Assembly: GCA_963839685.1 (NCBI GenBank)
Contig: CAWIVS010000011.1
Location: 496,001-560,000, forward strand
DNA length: 64,000 nucleotides
Direction of reading: 5' to 3'
Source of the DNA: CADEED01 sp963839685
GTDB lineage: Bacteria; Pseudomonadota; Gammaproteobacteria; Steroidobacterales; Steroidobacteraceae
Shown: positions 9,064-18,441 of the stretch, one piece after another
Layout of the letters: every line of letters begins with the position of its first letter
Position numbering within the stretch: position 1 is the first letter of the stretch
Made by a program: the position numbers and the translations under genes
The notes under the pieces: generated by a model
What the model was told of the DNA's origin: nothing
The model's database searches: none
What the model saw: the letters and a program-made list of their open reading frames with translations, nothing else

Positions 9064-9121
9064 AATAAATGGGGACATTCCTATTTTCCGGTTCCGGAAA
9101 ATAGGAATGTCCCCATTTATT
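9064..9121. repeat. Perfect 28-bp inverted repeat between convergent genes
   Basis: Arms 9064-9091 and 9094-9121 are exact reverse complements with a two-base TT spacer. Both arms are AT-rich outside and contain a GGGGACATTC core, unlike the surrounding GC-rich DNA. The element starts one base after the stop of the holin-like gene and overlaps the TAA stop (9120-9122) of the EamA gene, so it fills the whole intergenic gap. It could act as a bidirectional transcription terminator; the sequence style also resembles REP/RAYT-type repeats, but no transposase is nearby. Confidence 0.85.
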
Positions 9122-10064
9122 ACCCGCAGCCGGCGGTCGAGGGATCCTTCTGCTGATCCTCGTCGAGGCGCTGCACCAGCTTTTGCGGCCAGCTCACCAG
9201 CGCCACGCCGGCGAACATCACTGCCATACCGACCAGCTGGTTCACGCCCAGCTGCTCATCGAGGAACCACCAGCCGAGCACGGCCGCGATGGCCGGGTTC
9301 ACGTAGCTGTAGGTGCCGACCATCGCGGGCGTGGTGTTTCGCGCCAGCCATGAATACGCCGTGTACGCCAGGCACGAACTCGCGATGGTGAGATAGGCCA
9401 TGGAGAGCAGACCCGGCATCGACCAGTGCCACCGGTCCGCCTCCCCGAGCGCGAGACCGGTACCGGTCATCATGACGCCGCCGAGGAACATCTGGATCGC
9501 CGAGAACGCCAGCAGCCCGAGTTTCGAATGCGCATTGCGGATGTACACCGTGGTGGCCGACCAGACGAACACCGCGAACAGGATCAGGAACTGCATGTCG
9601 AGGTTGGCGAACGCCAGGCTGCCGCGTGGCCAGATGATCAGCACCGTGCCCGCAAAACCCACCACCAGCCCGATGAGCGTGCGTCGATCGATCGCATGGG
9701 CGCGGCGCCCGCGCGTCGCCAGCATCGCGATCCACAACGCCGCCGAGGCATTGAGGATGGCCGTCTGGTTGGACGCCACGTGTTGCATCGCCCAGTTCGT
9801 GCAGCTGTTCGGGATGAAGACACTGCCCACGGCGACTACGGCCAGGTGACGCCATTCGGTCGCGTCGAGCTCGAACCGCTGGCCGAGCGCAATCGCCGTC
9901 AACGCCAGCAGCACGCCGGCGCACAGGAAGCGGAAGCCACCAAACAGCAGCGGCGGCAGCACGTGCACGCCGATGCTGGCCACGACGTAGGTCGAGCCCC
10001 AGACGAGATACACGGTGGCGAAGCAGACGATCAGCTTCGCGCGGTGGGAGGGGTCCGCGGACAT
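9120..10064 (-). CDS. EamA/DMT family transporter
   Basis: 314 residues with about ten hydrophobic segments forming two EamA repeats (about residues 10-140 and 158-297). Motifs include YLVWGSTYV at the start, FRFLCAG, and LARNTTPAMVGTYSYVNP in the second repeat, as in YedA-type exporters. An inner-membrane drug/metabolite exporter whose substrate cannot be told from sequence. The C-terminus is short and polar. It converges on the upstream gene across the inverted repeat. Confidence 0.88.
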   Translation of the reverse strand: MSADPSHRAKLIVCFATVYLVWGSTYVVASIGVHVLPPLLFGGFRFLCAGVLLALTAIALGQRFELDATEWRHLAVVAVGSVFIPNSCTNWAMQHVASNQTAILNASAALWIAMLATRGRRAHAIDRRTLIGLVVGFAGTVLIIWPRGSLAFANLDMQFLILFAVFVWSATTVYIRNAHSKLGLLAFSAIQMFLGGVMMTGTGLALGEADRWHWSMPGLLSMAYLTIASSCLAYTAYSWLARNTTPAMVGTYSYVNPAIAAVLGWWFLDEQLGVNQLVGMAVMFAGVALVSWPQKLVQRLDEDQQKDPSTAGCG

Positions 10065-10103
10065 GGGATGGGGACGGATGTTAATCCGTCCCTGCTTCCG
10101 GGT

Positions 10104-12072
10104 TCAGGCCGGTTTGCGGGTGCCGATGCGGTACAGCCAGAAAGCGATGCCGGCCACCAGCGCCAGGCCGGCCCATTTCCCGGCCGAACCCGCCAGCTGC
10201 ATCCCTTCGGGCAGCGCCAGCACGTCGCCGCGCCTGGCAACCACGATGGGAATCGCCATGAGGATGCCCATGAGCGCCTCACCGGTGATGAGTCCGGCGG
10301 CAAACAACATACCCACGCGATTTCGTTTCTCCGTTTCTTCTTCGGAGAGCCCCGTGCCGAACTGCGTGTTACCACGTGGTTGAGCAGGCCGCCAAGGAAG
10401 ATGGGAACCATGAGCTCGAGAGGTAGATAGATTCCCACCGCGACGGCCAGCACCGGCGTGCGGAACGTCGAGCCGCGCATGCGCAGGATTTCGTCGAGCA
10501 CGATGATGGCGATGGCGATCCCGGCGCCAATGGCCACCATGCCCCAGGGCAACTCGCCACCGAACATGCCGTTCGCCACGCTGGCCATGAGCGTGGCCTG
10601 CGGCGCCAGCAGTGGTTTGGGATGCGCCGCGGTGGACACGCCAATGCCATAGGCGTCGTTGAGCAGGTTCAGTGTCGGCGCCATTACCAGCGCGCACGAA
10701 ATCGAGCCCACGGCGAGCATCACCTGCTGGCGCCAGGGCGTGGCGCCGACGATATAGCCGGCCTTCAGGTCCTGCAGGTTGTCGCCGGCGACGCAGGCGG
10801 CGCAGCAGACCACGGCGCCGATCAGCACCGCCGCCACGGGTCCGATAGCGGAGTCCTTGCCGAGCATCAGCAGCAATACGCTCGCCGCAAAGAGGATGGT
10901 CGCGATGGTGATGCCCGACACCGGGTTATTGGATGAGCCGACCAGGCCGGCCATGTAGGCCGAGACCGAGCAGAACAGGAACCCGGCGACCACCATGATG
11001 GCCGACATGGTCAGGCCAACGGCCACGCTGTCGACGATGAGGTAGTAGAGGACGGCCAGCGGCAGCGTGAACAGCACGATGCCGATCAGCACCCACTTTC
11101 ATCGGCAGGTCGCGCTCGGTGTGCGCTACGACGGCGCCGGCGCCGGCGCGCGTCGCGGCGAGGCCGCTGCTGCACGCCCGAGACGATGGACTTGCGCAGG
11201 CTCACCAGCGCCCACAGCCCGCCAACCAGCATTGCGCCCACACCGAGGTAGCGGATCTGGTATTTCCACAGGAGGTTGGCCGTGGCCTCGGCGCATTCAT
11301 GAGAGGCGAGGCCCTGGCAGGCGGACGCAATGATGGCCGCCAGTTCCGGATAGGCATCCATCTGCGTGGCGTGAAAAATCGGGATGGCGATGTTCCAGGA
11401 GATGACGCTGCCGGCGAGCACCACGATGCCGATGTTCAGCCCGACGATGTAGCCCACACCGAGCAGTGCCGGCGACAGATTTGTGCCGAGATAACCCAGG
11501 AACTTGCCGAAGAATCCCGCCGTGGCGGCGGTGTCCGGGATCAGTCGCAAACCGCTCGCCGCCGCGAGCTTGATGAATCCGCCCGCCAGCGCCGATACGC
11601 CGAGGACTTTCACACCCTGCGCCGGGTTTTCGCCGGCCCTGAGAACTTCTGCCGCGGCCTTGCCCTCGGGAAACGCCATCTTCTGATCGACGATCAGCGA
11701 GCGGCGCAATGGCACCGAGAACAACACGCCGAGGATGCCGCCCAGTCCGGCGATGGCCAACACCCACATGTACCTGAAGTCAGTCCAGTGCCCGAGGATC
11801 AGCAGCGCCGGCACGGTGAAGATGACTCCCGAGGCGATCGACGAACCGGCCGACGCACCGGTCTGCACGATGTTGTTCTCGAGGATGCCGCCGCCACCTA
11901 GTGCGCGCAGTACCGCCATCGAAACAACCGCCGCCGGTATGGCCGAGGCGATGGTCATGCCGGCGAACAGGCCGAGGTAGGTATTGGCGCCAGCCAGGAT
12001 GACCGCCAGCAATATCGCCAGGATGATGGCGCGCCGCGTGAGCTGCGGCGCGGTCGCGTCGTTCGGATTCAT
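10104..12072 (-). CDS. OPT-family oligopeptide transporter (three apparent frame breaks)
   Basis: Restored, about 655 residues with around 15 membrane segments. The N-terminal part has GANTYLGLFAGMTIASAIPAA and GAGLGGILG-like helices, the middle LVGSSNNPVSGITI and DNLQDLKAGYIVGATPW, and the C-terminal part GMLFAAGLITGEALMGI, all typical of prokaryotic OPT proteins. The frame is lost near 11163 and near 11097 (an AAA run; ATGAAGTGGGTG expected), each by one extra base, and near 10370 by one missing base. It imports oligopeptides or peptide-like siderophores. The M2 peptidase and a POT transporter lie just upstream on the same strand. Confidence 0.88.
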
Positions 12073-12095
12073 CTAACTACCCCCGGGAAATCGAT

Positions 12096-13952
12096 TCAGT
12101 TCCAGCCGCAGGACTGGCCCTTGTTCTGCTGGTCGAGCCAGGCCTCGAGCGGCTTGAAGTAGTCGATGATCGCCGAGGCGTCCATCTGCCGCGTACCGGT
12201 GAGCTTCTCGAGGGTATCCGGCCAGGGCTCGCTGGCGCCGAGCTTGAGCATCTCGGCGTAGCGGCGCCCGGCCTCGGTGTTGCCGTAGATGGAGCACTCG
12301 TTCAGCGAGCCCTTGAATCCGGCGGCGTCGCACAGCGCCTTGTGCAGCTGGAACTGCAGGATGAAGGACAGGAAGTAGCGCGTGTACGGAGTGTTGCCCG
12401 GGATGTGGTACTTCGCGCCCGGATCGAAATCCGATTCACTGCGCGGCACCGGCGCCGACAGCCCCTGGTACTTCTGGCGCAGCTCCCACCATGTCTTGTT
12501 GTAGTCGGCCGGCTTGATGCGGCCGTCGAACACCGCCCAGCGCCACTCATCGATGAGCTTGCCGAACGGCAGGAACGCGATCTTGTCGAGCGCCATCTTC
12601 ATCTGCTCATTGATCACGGCTTCCTGCGAGGGCTTGACCGCGCCCACCAGGCCGACCTGGTGCAGGTAGCCCGGCGTCACCGAGAGGTTCACCGCATCGC
12701 CGATGGCTTCATGGAAGCCGTCGTGCGCGCCATCCTGGTACAGCATCGGCTGGTCCTTGTACCAGATGAAGTAATAGACGTGACCGAGCTCGTGGTAGAT
12801 GGTGAACAGGTCTTCCTCGATCGGCTTCATGCACATCTTGATGCGCACATCGTCCTTGTCGTCCATGTCCCAGGCGCTGGCGTGGCACACCACTTCACGA
12901 TCGCGCGGGCGCGTCAGCATTGAGCGTTCCCAGAAAGTCTGCGGCAGCGACGGAAATCCGATCGAGGTGTAGAAACTCTCGGCGGACTTGGTCATGCGCA
13001 CCGCGTCCCACTTCTGCGCCTGCAGCTGGCGGTCGGCGGTTTCGATGCTGGCCGCGGGATATGGCTTGAGCAGATCGGCGTAAACACGATTCCACTGCTG
13101 CGCCCACATGTTGCCCAGCAGGTGCGCCGGGATGGGCTTGCCGTCCGGCACCTTGTCCTTGCCGTACTTCTTCTGCAGGCGCCCGCGCGCGTAGCAGTGC
13201 AGGCTTTCGTACAGCGGCTTGACCTGGTCGTAAAGGCGCGTGGCTTCCTTCTCGAAGTCCGCGGCCGGCATGTCGTAACGCGAGCGCCACAACACGCCCA
13301 GGTCCGCGAAGCCGAGCTCACGCGCGCCTTCGTTGGCGAGTTCGGCGAAGCGCTGGTACTTCGGGCGCATCGGCGGCGCAATCGAATGCCAGCCCACCCA
13401 CGCTTCGGTGATCTCGTCGAAATTGCGGCTGGTGGCGATGATTTCGCCCAGCTCATCGAGGTTTTTGCAGCCTTTCTCTTCCGCGCTGAACTTCAACACC
13501 GACTTGCCTTTCGGACAGTACTTGCCTTCGCCGTACATGGCCTCGAGCTCGGTGGAGAGTGCCGCGAGCTCGGTGCGCTTGGCCGCGTCGGCCGGCGCCG
13601 GTGCGCTCACGCTGAGCTTGATGAGCTGCAATGCGCGGGCGGTCTTCGGATCGAGCTTGTCGTTGTCATAGACCTTGGATTCGCCGGCCTTGCGGCTGAC
13701 GAACTCCAGGTAACGCTCGGTCGCTTTCGACGCCAGGTACTGCGTGTCGACGGTGATGTCGGTGGACTGCGTCCACCCCGCCGCGTTGATCTCGCGATTG
13801 AGATCGACGAGCTCGCGATTCACCTGGTCCACGAAGGCCGGCGCGTCGATTTTCGGGGGCGGCGTCGGTCCCTTGGGGCCCGGGCAGCCCGTGAGCGTGC
13901 CGATGATGCCGAGGGTAACCAGTGTGATCGCGATATTGCGTTGCTTGTTCAT
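12096..13952 (-). CDS. Peptidyl-dipeptidase, M2 (angiotensin-converting enzyme-like) family lipoprotein
   Basis: 618 residues from ATG 13952. The signal sequence ends in a lipobox (LTGC, cysteine at about 24), so it should be a lipoprotein. The zinc site HELGH is at residues 387-391, followed by the third-ligand motif GFHEAIGD, as in ACE-like M2 enzymes that remove C-terminal dipeptides. The start overlaps the stop of the POT gene (TGATG), which selects it over a longer reading frame beginning at 14210. With peptide transporters on either side, it probably generates short peptides in the periplasm for import. Confidence 0.93.
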   Translation of the reverse strand: MNKQRNIAITLVTLGIIGTLTGCPGPKGPTPPPKIDAPAFVDQVNRELVDLNREINAAGWTQSTDITVDTQYLASKATERYLEFVSRKAGESKVYDNDKLDPKTARALQLIKLSVSAPAPADAAKRTELAALSTELEAMYGEGKYCPKGKSVLKFSAEEKGCKNLDELGEIIATSRNFDEITEAWVGWHSIAPPMRPKYQRFAELANEGARELGFADLGVLWRSRYDMPAADFEKEATRLYDQVKPLYESLHCYARGRLQKKYGKDKVPDGKPIPAHLLGNMWAQQWNRVYADLLKPYPAASIETADRQLQAQKWDAVRMTKSAESFYTSIGFPSLPQTFWERSMLTRPRDREVVCHASAWDMDDKDDVRIKMCMKPIEEDLFTIYHELGHVYYFIWYKDQPMLYQDGAHDGFHEAIGDAVNLSVTPGYLHQVGLVGAVKPSQEAVINEQMKMALDKIAFLPFGKLIDEWRWAVFDGRIKPADYNKTWWELRQKYQGLSAPVPRSESDFDPGAKYHIPGNTPYTRYFLSFILQFQLHKALCDAAGFKGSLNECSIYGNTEAGRRYAEMLKLGASEPWPDTLEKLTGTRQMDASAIIDYFKPLEAWLDQQNKGQSCGWN

Positions 13953-15456
13953 CAGCGCACTCCCGCGAGGAACTTCCTGAGCCACGGCGACAGCAGCAGC
14001 AAGACGGCGCCGCCGATCACTCCCCACCAGAAGATGAACATGAACTGGCCGGGCATCCGTGTCGGGTCGTCCCAATCGAAATCGCCCGCGATCTGGCCGG
14101 CGATGTTGTTGCCCAGCGCCGTCGCGATGAACCACACGCCCAACGACTGCCCCACGAACCGCGCCGGCGCCAGCTTGCTGAAGGAGCTGAGACCCACGGG
14201 ACTCAGGCACAACTCGCCGAAGGTGTGGAACAGGTAGGTCAGGATCAGCCAGGTGGGCAGCACCTTTTCCCCGGCCACCACGTACTTCGACGCCAGCACC
14301 ATGACGTAGAAGCCAACACCCATGAGGATGAGGCCGAGTGCGAACTTCAGCGGCGCCGAAGGATCGAGATTGCGTGCGCCGAGCTGCACCCAGATCGACG
14401 CGAATACCGGCGCGAAGATGATGATGAACAGCGGATTGATGGTCTGCAGAGTGCCCGCCGCCATGTCCCAGCCGAACACGTTGAGATCGGTGTAGCGGTC
14501 GGCGAACAGGTTGAGCGATGCGCCGGCCTGCTCGAAGCCGGCCCAGAACATGGCGCAGGCGAGGAACAACACGAACATCACCACCACGCGCTTGCGTTCA
14601 TCGGGCATCAGTCCGGCGAAAAATCCCAGGTAAATGAAGTAGAGCGCCGCCAACGCGAAGATCACCCAGGTTGCGGCTGTTGGAGATCGCCACGGCGATT
14701 CATCTTCACTGTGCCCGTGATGCCGAGGGCCACGACGAGCGACCAGCAACGCGCCACCAATGGCAATGGGCGTCCAGCTCGCGCGGGCATGGGTCGCGTG
14801 ACGCGGCCGGCTGGAGTCCCGCAGCACCGAGATGCTTGCGCATGTACGCGAACTGCACGAGGCCCAGGGCCATGCCGATCGGCCGGCAGCGCGAATCCCA
14901 TGCCCCAGCCGTAACTCTGCGCGACTTCAGGCACCGCCCAGGAACCGATGAAGGCGCCAGTGTTGATACCCATGTAGAAGATGGAGAATCCCGCGTCACG
15001 CCGTGAGCCGCCTTCCGGGTAGAGCCCCGCAACAATGGCGCTGATGTTGGGCTTCAACAGTCCCACGCCGACCACGATGATCATGAGCCCGCAGAAGAAC
15101 AGCTGCGTGTGCCCGAAGATCAGGCAGGTATTGCCGATCATGATGAAGATGCCGCCCCACCATACCGCGCGCTGTGCGCCGATGATGCGGTCCGCGATAT
15201 AGCCGCCGATCAGGGAGAGTAGATAGGTGCCGGAAATGTAGAGACCGTAGATGGCGCTGCCGGTTTTTTCGTCTATGCCAAGGCCGCCATCCTGGATCGC
15301 GGCCACCAGGTACAGCAGCAGGATGGCCCGCATGCCGTAGTAGGTCATGCGTTCGAACATCTCGGTCAGGAACAGCGTCCGCAGGCCCACTGGATGCCCG
15401 AAAAAGCCGCGGCTGAGGTCGGGCGACACGATGGTCGTCGTGGTCGGATCTGGCAT
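13952..15456 (-). CDS. POT/PTR-family proton-dependent peptide transporter (several frame breaks)
   Basis: About 500 residues when restored. The N-terminal half contains the POT signatures FLTEMFERMTYYGMRA and GGYIADRIIGAQ; the C-terminal half contains FWAGFEQAGASLNLFADR and LCLSPVGLSSFSKLAP, all in good agreement with di/tripeptide:H+ symporters. The frame is lost near 14882 (one extra base) and again at least twice between about 14680 and 14820, with peptide similarity hopping between frames. Translationally coupled to the M2 peptidase gene downstream. Confidence 0.88.
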
Positions 15457-15542
15457 TAATTTTTCCCCGAAGTCTTATGGGCGCTGCTGCGCCGTGTTGG
15501 ACGCGAGTCTGAACCAATGCGACCAGCGCCAGCAAGCCGAGG

Positions 15543-16328
15543 TCAACTCACCTTGGCTTCTTCTTTTTCCGCAACCTCGGCGGCTTCGCGCCGCATCTTT
15601 TGCATGATGCGTGCCATGACCAGCCCGCCTTCGTACAGCAGGTACATCGGGGCCGCCATGATGCATTGTGAAATCGCATCGGGCGGCGTAAGGAATGCGG
15701 CCACCACGAAGATGCCGATGATCACGTAGCCGCGGTTGGCGCCGAGCTTCTCGACGCTGACGATGCCGGTGAGCACCAGCAGCACCACCGCGACCGGGAC
15801 CTCGAAGGCCACGCCGAACGCGAAAAACATCGTGAGCACGAAATCGAGCAGGTTCGCGATATCGGGCGCGTACATCACCCCGGTGGGCGTGGTGGCGATC
15901 AGGAACGGGAACATCACCGGGAACACCAGGTAATACGCGAAGCACACGCCGCAATAGAACAACAGCACCGAGGACGCCAGCAGCGGCACCGCGAAGCGTT
16001 TTTCCTTGCGATAGAGGCCAGGCGCCACGAAAGCCCAGATCTGGTACAGGATCACGGGAATCGCGATGAACACCGCCACGTAGAACGACACCTTGAACGG
16101 CGTCATGAAAGAGCCGACCACGCTGGTGGTGAGCAACGTGCTGCCCTCGGGCAGCTTGTCGATCAGCGGCTGCGCGATGAACGCGAACAGGTTGTTGGCG
16201 AAAAGCGCGCAGGGGATGAACGCCACGAACAGCGCGAGCACCGCCTTCAGGAGCCGGTTGCGCAGCTCCAGCAGGTGCGACATCAGCGTGCCTTCGGCGA
16301 GGTTCTCGTCCTGTTTTTCGCTGCCCAT
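15543..16328 (-). CDS. tatC: Sec-independent protein translocase TatC
   Basis: 261 residues from ATG 16328, 10 bp after the tatB stop (a start at 16361 inside tatB is also possible). Six hydrophobic segments. The signature MSHLLELRNRLLKA opens the protein, and VFIAIPVILYQIWAFVAPGLYRKEKR carries the invariant residues of the twin-arginine receptor site; FLTPPDAISQ precedes the last helices. With TatB it recognises RR signal peptides. Last gene of a tatA-tatB-tatC operon. Confidence 0.96.
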   Translation of the reverse strand: MGSEKQDENLAEGTLMSHLLELRNRLLKAVLALFVAFIPCALFANNLFAFIAQPLIDKLPEGSTLLTTSVVGSFMTPFKVSFYVAVFIAIPVILYQIWAFVAPGLYRKEKRFAVPLLASSVLLFYCGVCFAYYLVFPVMFPFLIATTPTGVMYAPDIANLLDFVLTMFFAFGVAFEVPVAVVLLVLTGIVSVEKLGANRGYVIIGIFVVAAFLTPPDAISQCIMAAPMYLLYEGGLVMARIMQKMRREAAEVAEKEEAKVS

Positions 16329-16338
16329 CGGCCGGCGC

Positions 16339-16770
16339 TCAGGACGGGTTGCGTCCCGCATCCGGCGGCGGGGTAGTTAGATCGAACTCCGACTGCGCGC
16401 CATCGCCGGCCACTGGCGGCTGATCCGCGGGTGCAGTGCTGTCCGCGGCCGCCCGCTGCGACGGATGCATGTGATGATCAGGTGGGTAGAACTCTTCTTC
16501 CGGTGGCGGGCTCGCGGGAGCGGGTGCCGGCGCAGGTTGCGGCGCCGCCTTCGGATCGAGCGAGGTGTCGATGTCCGGGTCGATGTTCATCTTGGTTTCG
16601 AGGTTGTGAGCTTCGTCCTCGAGCTGGTCGCGGAACTGGCGCGCCATGGCGCGCGCGCGGCCCATCCAGCGTCCAACCTGCTGGGCGAGCTTTGGGAGTT
16701 TCTGCGGGCCGAGCACGATCAGCGCGATCGCGAAAATCAGCAGCAGTTCTGAGAATCCGACCTCGAACAT
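16339..16770 (-). CDS. tatB: Sec-independent protein translocase TatB
   Basis: 143 residues. One N-terminal transmembrane helix (FSELLLIFAIALIVLGPQKLP) runs into an amphipathic helix (about 25-60, WMGRARAMARQFRDQLEDEA). The C-terminal half is an acidic, proline-rich unstructured tail with PAPAPAPA. The glutamate at position 8 and the GP hinge are as expected. Partner of TatC in substrate recognition. Confidence 0.95.
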   Translation of the reverse strand: MFEVGFSELLLIFAIALIVLGPQKLPKLAQQVGRWMGRARAMARQFRDQLEDEAHNLETKMNIDPDIDTSLDPKAAPQPAPAPAPASPPPEEEFYPPDHHMHPSQRAAADSTAPADQPPVAGDGAQSEFDLTTPPPDAGRNPS

Positions 16771-16842
16771 GAAATGCTCCGCCGTGGGGCGGTCAGGGCC
16801 GCGGCGCCGTGGTCATGCATGGGCGCCGGCGCACGCTGCGCG

Positions 16843-17076
16843 TCAGGCCTTGTGTTCGCTCTTTTCCGTGTTCGCCGACTTGCTGGGCTCGGAGAACTCG
16901 GCATCGGCCTTGAGCTGCTTGACGGATTCCTCGGAGTCCCCATCGCTCATCGATTTCTTGAAACCGCGCACCGCGGCGCCCAGGTCCGAGCCGATGGTCT
17001 TGAGCTTCTTGGCCCCGAAGATCAACAACACGACGATCAGGATGACTACGAGTTCTTTGAAACCAATTGGGCCCAT
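16843..17076 (-). CDS. tatA: Sec-independent protein translocase TatA
   Basis: 77 residues with one membrane helix (about 6-21), the FGAKKLKTIGSDLG hinge and amphipathic helix, and a charged tail. Forms the variable-size translocation pore of the Tat system. First gene of the tat operon, preceded on its strand by a GAGGAG ribosome-binding site about 8 bases before the ATG. A TTGACT hexamer (complement of 17108-17113) lies upstream with an AT-rich stretch after it, a possible promoter, though the spacing is not ideal. Confidence 0.95.
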   Translation of the reverse strand: MGPIGFKELVVILIVVLLIFGAKKLKTIGSDLGAAVRGFKKSMSDGDSEESVKQLKADAEFSEPSKSANTEKSEHKA

Positions 17077-17207
17077 GAGCCGCTCCTCATAATGTCTTGA
17101 AATGATAAGTCAACTGAGGTCTCAAACCTAAGAAAGTTCGTGCCAGACGAGACCCGCATCACGGGATCGCGGGCGCTGGTTAAGTCTTTGTCATGCAAAG
17201 AGAAGCC

Positions 17208-17648
17208 TTAGGTCGTCTCGAGCCAGAAAGTGACCGGTCCATCGTTCACCAGGGCGACACGCATGTGCGCTCCGAATTCACCCGTGGCGACCTCGGCGTG
17301 GCGTCCGCGCGCCAGCCCAACCAGGGCGTCAAACAGCGAGCGGGCGAGCTCGGGCTGGGCGGCGCGGCTGAAACCGGCGCGTGTTCCCTTGTGAGTATCC
17401 GCGGCCAGTGTGAATTGCGGCACCAGCAGCAGCCCGCCGCCAGCGTCGGCGAGCGACAGGTTCATGCGCCCGGCGTCGTCCTCGAAGATCCGGTAACCGA
17501 GCACGCGTTCGAGCAGACGTTCGGCGTGCGCCGGCTGGTCGTCGCGCTGCACGCCGATGAGCGCGAGAATGCCGCGGCCGATGCTGCCGACGGTGCGCTG
17601 TTCCACGGTTACCTGTGCTTCGCTGACCCTTTGAATGAGGGCTATCAA
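17208..17648 (-). CDS. dtd: D-aminoacyl-tRNA deacylase Dtd
   Basis: 146 residues, the family length. Begins IALIQRVSEAQV and carries the PQFTLAADT active-site loop (SQFTL in most members) and the NDGPVTFWLET C-terminal motif with the cross-subunit Gly-Pro. The start codon is TTG at 17648; no ATG fits, and a GGGAGA sequence sits about 10 bases upstream. Releases D-amino acids from mischarged tRNA in the cytosol. Lies upstream of tatA on the same strand. Confidence 0.94.
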   Translation of the reverse strand: MIALIQRVSEAQVTVEQRTVGSIGRGILALIGVQRDDQPAHAERLLERVLGYRIFEDDAGRMNLSLADAGGGLLLVPQFTLAADTHKGTRAGFSRAAQPELARSLFDALVGLARGRHAEVATGEFGAHMRVALVNDGPVTFWLETT

Positions 17649-17784
17649 CTTAAGTGTCTCCCTGCAACCGCTGCGGGCGCGGCGCGGGCGATTGTGCCCG
17701 GTGGCAATTGAGGGCCCAAGTCCTTAATATCGCGGCCTGTTTTTTGCGGGCCCCGGTCGGGCTCATAAGGGGCTGAATCTCGTC

Positions 17785-18432
17785 ATGGCATCGCGCATTC
17801 CGGTCGTCGCCTCCCTCACGTTACTCGCCCTGGGAGCCTCGTTCGCCGTCCAGGCACAGACGCCCGCCGTGGCCGGCGACGCCAAGCGCGGCCACGATCT
17901 GTCCTACACGTGCATGGGCTGCCATGCGATTCCTAACTACAAAAACGTGTACCCGACGTATTCCGTGCCCAAGCTGCGCGGCCAGCGGCCCGAATACCTG
18001 GTCGCGGCCCTGAAGGCCTACAAGAGTGGCGAGCGCTCCCACGGGACCATGCATTCGCAGGCCAGCTCGATGAGCGATCAGGACATGGCGGACATGGCGG
18101 TGTATATCGCGGGCGACAGCGTGCTTACCAAGTCAGTGAGCGATGTGCCGGCCACGGCGCGGCCCAAGGCGAGTGAGGTCTGTCTCGCCTGCCACGGCAC
18201 CAACGGTGTCGGCATCACCCCTGACTACCCGACCATTTCCGGCCAGCACAAGGATTATCTCGTGCGCGCGCTCGTCGACTACAAGAAGGGCGGGCGCAAG
18301 AACGCGATCATGGGTGGCATGGCGGCGCAGTTGACCCCCGAGGACATCGAGCAGCTCGCGACTTTCTACTCGCAGCAGAAGCCGGCGCTCGAGATTGTCC
18401 CCAGGAAGAGCTTCTTCTTTTCCTCGAACTGA
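17785..18432 (+). CDS. Dihaem cytochrome c (c4-like)
   Basis: 215 residues. A signal peptide (about residues 1-24, ending VQAQ) exports it to the periplasm. Two haem-binding CxxCH motifs are visible, CMGCH at 43-47 and CLACH at 133-137, each in a class I cytochrome c domain with downstream methionines (MHSQASSM and MGGMAAQL regions) as candidate axial ligands. The two-domain layout matches cytochrome c4, an electron donor to terminal oxidases. Single gene, converging on the S9 peptidase with a 9-bp gap. Confidence 0.9.
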   Translation: MASRIPVVASLTLLALGASFAVQAQTPAVAGDAKRGHDLSYTCMGCHAIPNYKNVYPTYSVPKLRGQRPEYLVAALKAYKSGERSHGTMHSQASSMSDQDMADMAVYIAGDSVLTKSVSDVPATARPKASEVCLACHGTNGVGITPDYPTISGQHKDYLVRALVDYKKGGRKNAIMGGMAAQLTPEDIEQLATFYSQQKPALEIVPRKSFFFSSN

Positions 18433-18441
18433 AAGCGGCGG

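Noticed and set aside
10366..10375. ACCACGTGGT palindrome as a parS site
   Set aside because: It lacks the TGTTTC/GAAACA flanks of parS and lies inside the OPT gene.
13953..14210. N-terminal extension of the M2 peptidase by 86 residues
   Set aside because: It overlaps the POT gene in another frame and is arginine-rich; the ATG at 13952 gives a proper lipoprotein signal and a TGATG coupling.
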